Below are positions 34,187 through 39,769 of a DNA stretch of 39,769 nucleotides, piece by piece. Within the stretch, counting starts at the first letter, position 1, and every line of letters starts with the position of its first letter. Under the pieces are notes generated by a model. It ran no database searches and was not told the DNA's origin. It saw nothing but the letters and a program-made list of their open reading frames with translations. Source of the DNA: Bacteroidales bacterium (lineage in GTDB: Bacteria > Bacteroidota > Bacteroidia > Bacteroidales > F082); NCBI GenBank assembly GCA_017549805.1, contig JAFYNJ010000021.1, positions 1 through 39,769 on the forward strand, in the 5' to 3' direction. Position numbers and translations under genes: made by a program.

Positions 34187-37100
34187 ATGAAAAAAGTATT
34201 TCTAACACTTACGATGCTTTTGTTTGCCTTCATCGGTACAATGAAAGCAGGAGTAGAGGTGGAAGTAGGAACAGCCGCATCAACAAACAGTTATCTTCCT
34301 ACTTACACATACTACAACTACTCTCTCACTCAACAGATCTACACTGCTGAGGAGATTGGCATGGGTGGTATCATCAACTCCATTAGTTTCCAGATGGCTT
34401 CTGGCGATGACAGAACCCGTGTCATCAACTTGTTCATGAAGAATGTCACTAGAAGTACATTCGAAATCACCTCTGGAACTTCATCTTCCAACGCTTGGGA
34501 ATTGTTCAACGAAACGGACGCTCTGTTCTCAGGTGAAGTTACCTTCACTCAAGGCTGGGTAACCATTACTTTGGGCACTCCTTTTATGTACAATGGAAAC
34601 GATAACCTGCTGGTTTGCGTACAAGATGCCACTGGATCATATCTATCCGCTCCGTCATTCTCTGTTTTCAATAGCACGGGATCGGCTCTTCGTGTTTATC
34701 GTGACGGTGGCATTTATCCAATAGATAACCCAGATGTCAATGGCACTGTCTTGAATGTTAAAAACTACATTAAGATGGATATGGATCTGTTACCTGCGAA
34801 TATCGTAGCTACCCCCAGTTCCATCGACATGGGCATGCGTCCCAATGGTGCTTGGATGGCTCCTATGACTTTCACGTTGGCCAACACAGGCGGCAATGCC
34901 ATCGTTTCGGCATTGACCTCCAGCGACAACTACTTCACCCTTGGCACCGAAGCTCCCTTTACTTTGGCCACTGGCGAATCTGTTGAAGTTGAAGTTGCCA
35001 CAGGCAATGGCGTTACCGGCTCTCATGATGGCAACATCACGGTGACCTACACCGACGATAGAAGCGCTACCCTTATTCCCATTACCGCCACAGCCTATAA
35101 CCCATTGGATGGTGACGTTTGGGAGAATGCTATCGAAGTCAACACCTTCCCCTACACAGGAAATGCTCCTGCTGGCATCTATCACAACTATGAATTGCCT
35201 GATGGCAATGCCGACGCAGTTGATGCAGTTTACAAAGTAACCTTCGAAGAAGATGTCATGTTGTCGGCTATTACAGCTGGCGCCAATGGCAACTCCGCCA
35301 TCTATGCTGAAGATTTCAACGGCGAAGGTGGACCTGGAGCAGATAACACGCTCGGTTCTGGAGCTAACGTCACTCCTATCAATGTATGGTTCAATTATGA
35401 TTATAACGGTGATTCAATCGGCACTAATACCTTCTTTGGGACTTCTTCCGGTGGAGGTTTTATGTGGGGCTACAAAGTTGCTCCCGAATATCTCGCAGGT
35501 TATGGCCAATGCTACTTGACCCAAGTTGAATCCGCCGCTCGTGAAGCTTACGCATATGATCTCTATGTGTTGAGAGGTGGCGATACTCCGGCCGATGCAG
35601 AACTCATTTACTCTCAAGAAATGGGTGAAGCTGCTACTGCACTGTCATACTTCATCATTGATGTCACCGCTCCATTTGAAGTTGGCGAAGAGGAAAACCT
35701 CTGGGTGATACTTTATTCTGAAAGTCCATTCGCCGCTTATTGTGGAAAAGTTCCAGTAGACCCTGCCAATGCAAAGGTTTGGTACACTTTGAATGGAACC
35801 ACTTGGAGCAGCAATGAGAATCTAACTCCTGAGATTTTCCTCCACTTGGAATATCCTTATCTCGGTGGTCGTAGCGTCGTGATGAATCTCGCTGACATGA
35901 ACTCCCTGTCCTTCAGCAACGGCACCGTTGGCGAAAAAGCAGGTGTTGTGAAGAACGCCACGATGCATAGGAATCAACTCGTTCCCAAACATCGCAACCG
36001 CGGCGAACAGGTTTCCGACATGTTTGTCCCCGCTGGCAGTTACTATGTTGCCATGGCTTCCACGGATCCAGAATTCAGTGTCAGTATCACCACTGCAGAA
36101 CCTCCTCTTCCAGAGCAAGCCACGATCATCAGCCCTGCCGATGGTGAATTGGGCGTTGACAACGGTGATCTCATGCAATGGGCTTTTGGCGACTACACTT
36201 CTGAATTCCAGATTCTCTTTGGAACGATTTGGCCTCCCACCGACATCCTCGTGGATTGGACCAACTATCTCTATGAATCCATGGAATTAACGGAATTGCA
36301 ACACAACAAGACCTACTTCGTACAGATCAACGCTCGCAACAGCGTTGGCACCACCTATGGCGAAATCACTGGTTTCACCACTATGATCGACGGTGTTGAA
36401 GGCTTTGCAGTTGAATCCGAAAACCTCTATCCTGGCGATGCCGCCGTGTTCACATGGGAACCCGCCGCTCGTTCTCACAAGGGCTACAACCTCTATCAGG
36501 ACGGTGTGAAGGTCAACGAAACCCCGATCACAGGCACCACCTATTCTGTTGAAGGCCTTGAATACAACATGACGGGTTATGAGTTCCAGCTCGCCGCCCT
36601 TTACGATGAAGGCGAATCTGAACTCACCGATCCCATCACGGTTTACATGACCGGTATCGGCACCATCAACGGCCACGTTTGGGAGATCGACAGCATCACT
36701 CCTGTTTACAATGCTGTTATCCAACTCATTGGTCTTGATGAATACGGTGTTGAACAAGCCATCACGCTGCCTGGCGCTACCAATCCTAGCGGTTACTTTG
36801 AAGGCGAGGCTCTTGCCGGTAACTTCCAGGCTATCGCTATCAAGGAAGGCTATCAGGCCAATCCAAGCGAAGAATTCGTGATGACCTACAACACACTCAC
36901 TCCCGATGTCAACATCTACGCTCTTGAAGACTGGGCTACACTCGGCACGATCAGGGCTACCGAAGAAGAAGACGATGTGTTGGTTGAGTGGTCGTGGGAT
37001 CCCGCCGAATTGATCGTTGACTTCGAGACTGGCGACTTCAGCCAGGCTGAGTTCACCTTGCCCGCCACCCATCCTTGGGCTATCACAACCTCCAACCCGC

Positions 37101-39769
37101 ACGAAGGCACCTACTGCATGAAGTCAACTTGCGAAGGCGTTGCCAGCGGCAGCTCTACCATTGAGGTCACCCTCGAGGTTCCTTACGACGGCAAGATGGG
37201 CTTCTGGGTAATGGTTTCCTCCGAGGCCAACTGGGACAAGTTCCACTTCTATATCGATGGTACCGAACAAGGCCAAGCCTTGAGTGGCGCCCTCCCTTAC
37301 TCCTACAAGGAGTTTGCAGTGACCGAAGGTACCCACACCTACAAGTGGGAATACACCAAGGACAGCTCGGTGAACAGCAACGACGACTGCGTGTATGTTG
37401 ACGACATCACCATGTATCGTCAGGATATTCCTGTTCCTCCCACACCAGGCGCTCAAACCTACGACTTCGAAGACGGTACTTTGATGGGTTGGACCCTCAT
37501 TGATGCCGACGGTGACGGTTTTGATTGGGTCGCCAACAGTTCATTCGGCGGACATAATGGATCAATGGGTATCGTTTATTCGCAATCATACGACAACAAC
37601 TATGGTCCATTGACTCCTGACAACTACCTTGTGGCTCCTACCCAGATCACTGCACACAACGGTGCAGCCATCTCCTTCTGGGCTTGCGCACAAGATGCTT
37701 CTTGGGCTGCTGAACATTTCGGTGTTGCCGTTTCTACTACCAACAACAGCAGTGCCTCTGCCTTCACTACGATCCAAGAATGGACCATGACAGCCAAGGG
37801 ACCTCAAGGTACCACTGTTGACAGAGAACATGATATCCGCGGTACCAACGATCAAGGCACTTGGTATGAATTTACCGCTGACCTTAGCTCGTACGCTGGC
37901 CAGAACATTTGGGTGGCTCTCCGTCACTTCAACTCCACCGACTACTTCTATATTGATGTTGACGACATCACCATCAGTGATGGCGGCGCCAAGAGAGGTG
38001 GAGTCAGAAACGATCGTCAGCTCTCGAAGTTCTACCTCTATCGTAGAAACAACGTGGGTGACACGCTCGTAGAACAAATCGCTACCCCATCAACCGATGT
38101 CTTCAGCTACATCGACGCTCAATGGCCTAACCTCCCGTATGGTGAATACCAGTGGGGTATCCAAGCCTACTATCAGGGCAACCACCACTATCCGGAGAAG
38201 GGTCGTGAAACCATTAACTTCGATTTCGAAGGCGGTCTCCAAGGTTGGACGGTTCTCACCGTTAACAGCGACGGCGGTTACTGGCTACACAGTGACAACA
38301 ATCCTGGCGGTTATGACTACACCACACATGCTCATGGCGGTACTGGATTTGCCATGTGCTACTCATACGTTGACTATGTGGGATCTTTCAACACCGACAG
38401 CTACCTCATTTCTCCTCAGAAGTATGATATTGTTGATGGTTCTTCGCTGAGTTTCTGGGCCGACAATGCCAACGACACCTATCCTGAAAGCTTCTCGGTG
38501 TGTGTCGCTACCGTTGACAACCCAACTGCCAGCGACTTTACACAAATCTGGACTGGCAGCGCTAAGGGCAGCAAGGGCAATGCTATCGTGCGCCACAATG
38601 CTAACCGTTATGACAACTGGCGTTCACATGAAATCGACCTGAGTTCCTATGCTGGCCAAAGCATTTACATTGCATTCCATGATGCATGCGAAGACCAATA
38701 TGAGATTTGGATTGATGATGTCACCATTACCTCCGACGGTTCCAGCGGCGGTGGCGGCGGAGGCGGTGGTAGCACCACTTCCGGCAGCTTGACCATCGAC
38801 TTCGAAACCGGCGACTTCAGCCAGTATGATTTCGACAACACTGTTTCCAGCTATCCGTGGGATGTTGTTGCTGGCGGTAACAGCGGCAGCGCTTACTGCA
38901 TGAAGAGCACCAACGGTGGTGTGGCAAGTTCAGAGTCCGCCATTGAAGCTACTGTTGAATACGTAGCTGACGGTACCGTGAGCTTCGATGCCAACTGCCA
39001 AGGCGAAGGTACTTCAACCATTTGGGATAAGTGCCGCTTCTTCATCGACGGTGCTGAACAGTTCTCATACGGTGCCAATAATCCTGGTTGGAACCACTTC
39101 GAATACAATGTCACAGCTGGTTCACACATTTTCAGATGGTCCTACACCAAGGATGGTAGCGTCAATCCGACGGGCGACTGCATGTCAGTTGACAACATCG
39201 TATTCGACGGTCTTGCCGGCGGTGGCGGTCCTGGTGGCGAAACAGGCTTCGGCTATTCAGAGATCCTCTGGTCCAACATCATCGACAAGGATATGGAAGC
39301 CGACGTTACTTTCAACATCAGCCTCAACAATGCCCAATCACCTGCTGGTGCTACCGTTGAAATGGCTGGTCTCCAGACCTACCAAGCTACTATTGATGAA
39401 ACAGCTACCCACACCTTCGAGGCTGTCCGTAAGGGCAACTACGCCATCGAGGTTGTGTTGCCTGGCTATGCCATCTACAACGACACCGTGATGATCGAAG
39501 CTGATGCCACCTTCAATATCACTCTTGAAGAAATCATCGATCCTGTTGATTCACTGTACGTTTCACCCACTGGCTGGGCCATGTGGCAAAACACCACAGC
39601 TACTACTGGCACCACTACCAACACTGGTGGCGGCGGTGGTGACGATGCCCGTGGTGCCCTGCGCCTCTATGAAGTCACCGGCCTTGAAGGGCTTGAACAC
39701 CAGAAGGATGATGCCGCCGGCGAAGTTCTGCACAGTGCCGCTGAGGGACATGCCGATGGCCATGCCGCC
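34187..39769 (+). CDS. Second giant T9SS-type adhesin-like protein (3' end missing, chimeric tail)
   Basis: The frame is open from ATG 34187 to the window end, 1861 codons. Only sequence up to about 39646 is trustworthy, because the tail is antisense to an MscS gene fragment. The N-terminus is a signal peptide (MKKVFLTLTMLLFAFIGTMKA). A third YLP..TQQIY domain (about 24-198) follows, then an ASH-like immunoglobulin-type domain (202-306), a large unassigned beta region, Fn3-like domains and a carboxypeptidase-regulatory-like domain. Two MAM-like DFETGDFSQ domains (nt 37010-37420 and 38796-39210) are interleaved with two cleaved-adhesin-like domains (nt 37460-37980 and 38216-38733). Gly-rich linkers join modules. 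The C-terminal sorting domain expected for T9SS is beyond the window. Shared modules with the upstream gene show that the two are paralogous mosaics. Confidence 0.88.
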   Translation, partial: MKKVFLTLTMLLFAFIGTMKAGVEVEVGTAASTNSYLPTYTYYNYSLTQQIYTAEEIGMGGIINSISFQMASGDDRTRVINLFMKNVTRSTFEITSGTSSSNAWELFNETDALFSGEVTFTQGWVTITLGTPFMYNGNDNLLVCVQDATGSYLSAPSFSVFNSTGSALRVYRDGGIYPIDNPDVNGTVLNVKNYIKMDMDLLPANIVATPSSIDMGMRPNGAWMAPMTFTLANTGGNAIVSALTSSDNYFTLGTEAPFTLATGESVEVEVATGNGVTGSHDGNITVTYTDDRSATLIPITATAYNPLDGDVWENAIEVNTFPYTGNAPAGIYHNYELPDGNADAVDAVYKVTFEEDVMLSAITAGANGNSAIYAEDFNGEGGPGADNTLGSGANVTPINVWFNYDYNGDSIGTNTFFGTSSGGGFMWGYKVAPEYLAGYGQCYLTQVESAAREAYAYDLYVLRGGDTPADAELIYSQEMGEAATALSYFIIDVTAPFEVGEEENLWVILYSESPFAAYCGKVPVDPANAKVWYTLNGTTWSSNENLTPEIFLHLEYPYLGGRSVVMNLADMNSLSFSNGTVGEKAGVVKNATMHRNQLVPKHRNRGEQVSDMFVPAGSYYVAMASTDPEFSVSITTAEPPLPEQATIISPADGELGVDNGDLMQWAFGDYTSEFQILFGTIWPPTDILVDWTNYLYESMELTELQHNKTYFVQINARNSVGTTYGEITGFTTMIDGVEGFAVESENLYPGDAAVFTWEPAARSHKGYNLYQDGVKVNETPITGTTYSVEGLEYNMTGYEFQLAALYDEGESELTDPITVYMTGIGTINGHVWEIDSITPVYNAVIQLIGLDEYGVEQAITLPGATNPSGYFEGEALAGNFQAIAIKEGYQANPSEEFVMTYNTLTPDVNIYALEDWATLGTIRATEEEDDVLVEWSWDPAELIVDFETGDFSQAEFTLPATHPWAITTSNPHEGTYCMKSTCEGVASGSSTIEVTLEVPYDGKMGFWVMVSSEANWDKFHFYIDGTEQGQALSGALPYSYKEFAVTEGTHTYKWEYTKDSSVNSNDDCVYVDDITMYRQDIPVPPTPGAQTYDFEDGTLMGWTLIDADGDGFDWVANSSFGGHNGSMGIVYSQSYDNNYGPLTPDNYLVAPTQITAHNGAAISFWACAQDASWAAEHFGVAVSTTNNSSASAFTTIQEWTMTAKGPQGTTVDREHDIRGTNDQGTWYEFTADLSSYAGQNIWVALRHFNSTDYFYIDVDDITISDGGAKRGGVRNDRQLSKFYLYRRNNVGDTLVEQIATPSTDVFSYIDAQWPNLPYGEYQWGIQAYYQGNHHYPEKGRETINFDFEGGLQGWTVLTVNSDGGYWLHSDNNPGGYDYTTHAHGGTGFAMCYSYVDYVGSFNTDSYLISPQKYDIVDGSSLSFWADNANDTYPESFSVCVATVDNPTASDFTQIWTGSAKGSKGNAIVRHNANRYDNWRSHEIDLSSYAGQSIYIAFHDACEDQYEIWIDDVTITSDGSSGGGGGGGGSTTSGSLTIDFETGDFSQYDFDNTVSSYPWDVVAGGNSGSAYCMKSTNGGVASSESAIEATVEYVADGTVSFDANCQGEGTSTIWDKCRFFIDGAEQFSYGANNPGWNHFEYNVTAGSHIFRWSYTKDGSVNPTGDCMSVDNIVFDGLAGGGGPGGETGFGYSEILWSNIIDKDMEADVTFNISLNNAQSPAGATVEMAGLQTYQATIDETATHTFEAVRKGNYAIEVVLPGYAIYNDTVMIEADATFNITLEEIIDPVDSLYVSPTGWAMWQNTTATTGTTTNTGGGGGDDARGALRLYEVTGLEGLEHQKDDAAGEVLHSAAEGHADGHAA
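34258..34779 (+). repeat. YLP..TQQIY domain copy 3
   Basis: Begins NSYLPTYTYYNYSLTQQIYT and ends VLNVKNYI. It is shared with two copies in the upstream gene but is more diverged in DNA. Confidence 0.78.
37010..39215 (+). repeat. Two-module duplication in the second adhesin-like gene
   Basis: A MAM-like DFETGDFSQ domain (37010-37420) is followed by two cleaved-adhesin-like domains (37460-37980, 38216-38733) and a second DFETGDFSQ domain (38796-39210). The two outer modules share YCMKST, FYIDG and YTKD motifs in the same order. Confidence 0.75.
39641..39769 (-). pseudogene. MscS mechanosensitive channel fragment (chimeric junction)
   Basis: On the minus strand the last 129 nt read GGMAIGMSLSGTVQNFAGG, then IILLVFKPFKAGDFIEAQG and TTGIV, without interruption. 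This is the pore-helix and beta-domain start of the MscS family, with the Gly/Ala-rich pore helix, NFAGG and FKPFKAGDFIE. Beyond GIV the family sequence stops abruptly and the complement of the adhesin gene's Gly-rich codons begins. The opposite frame in this stretch is therefore not genuine adhesin sequence. Whether this is an assembly error or a real rearrangement cannot be settled here; an error at the end of a contig is more likely. Confidence 0.85.

Noticed and set aside
39563-39763. Minus-strand 66-residue frame at the window end as a complete small gene
   Set aside because: Only the MscS-like half is genuine. The rest is the complement of the adhesin's Gly-rich codons across the chimeric junction, and its internal Met is not a real start.

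Overview
The window reads as a stretch of a Bacteroidota (Bacteroidales-like) chromosome, probably a metagenome-assembled contig because both ends break inside genes. The evidence is threefold. Secreted proteins end in type IX secretion (T9SS) sorting domains. A gldF-gldG pair is present. The Bacteroidota -7 promoter box TAnnTTTG stands in front of nearly every transcription unit, with almost no Shine-Dalgarno sequences. A mevalonate pathway with the Bacteroidota GYDIA-type GHMP kinase is present, which argues against Bacteroides, Prevotella or Porphyromonas (these use the MEP route). That placement is inference.

Layout. Positions 1-2783 (-) hold two tandem T9SS-exported proteins with similar signal peptides and sorting domains but unrelated middles. 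Positions 2840-13101 (-) form one tightly packed run of twelve genes behind a single recognised promoter. In transcription order these are gldF, gldG, a DUF4340 protein, rlmH, a DUF2807 lipoprotein, class II HMG-CoA reductase, GYDIA-type kinase, diphosphomevalonate decarboxylase, mevalonate kinase, GtrA-like membrane protein and rfaE2. Four of these enzymes cover HMG-CoA to isopentenyl diphosphate. GtrA and RfaE2 point to cell-surface glycans, whose assembly uses the polyprenyl carriers the pathway feeds. Positions 13135-15518 (-) are rluB plus a methyltransferase. Positions 15601-15690 look like an unannotated three-hairpin small RNA. A BASS-type transporter (-) diverges from tatD-tcdA (+). 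Positions 17962-21383 (-) hold a zinc-ribbon protein, an L,D-transpeptidase lipoprotein and a secreted GH5-like glycosidase. Then come pfkA-rnhA (+), aspS (-), an Ig-like lipoprotein (+) and two giant secreted adhesin-like proteins (+) built from cleaved-adhesin and other repeated domains. The second runs to the window end.

The most unusual feature is a family of repeats with a 7-bp period. Two copies have the same 76-bp palindromic design (five heptamers, a 6-bp spacer, five inverted heptamers) and lie in frame inside rfaE2 and rnhA at domain boundaries. Shorter arrays of about five heptamers sit in intergenic gaps at 3880, 8147 and 25014. A different, exactly 96-bp REP-like palindrome lies in frame inside the mevalonate-pathway GHMP kinase. 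So three housekeeping enzymes carry repeat-derived peptides, comparable in principle to Rickettsia palindromic elements.

Caution at the right end: the last about 129 bp encode, on the minus strand, an unmistakable MscS channel segment fused to the adhesin gene at a Gly-rich stretch. This is most likely an assembly chimera.
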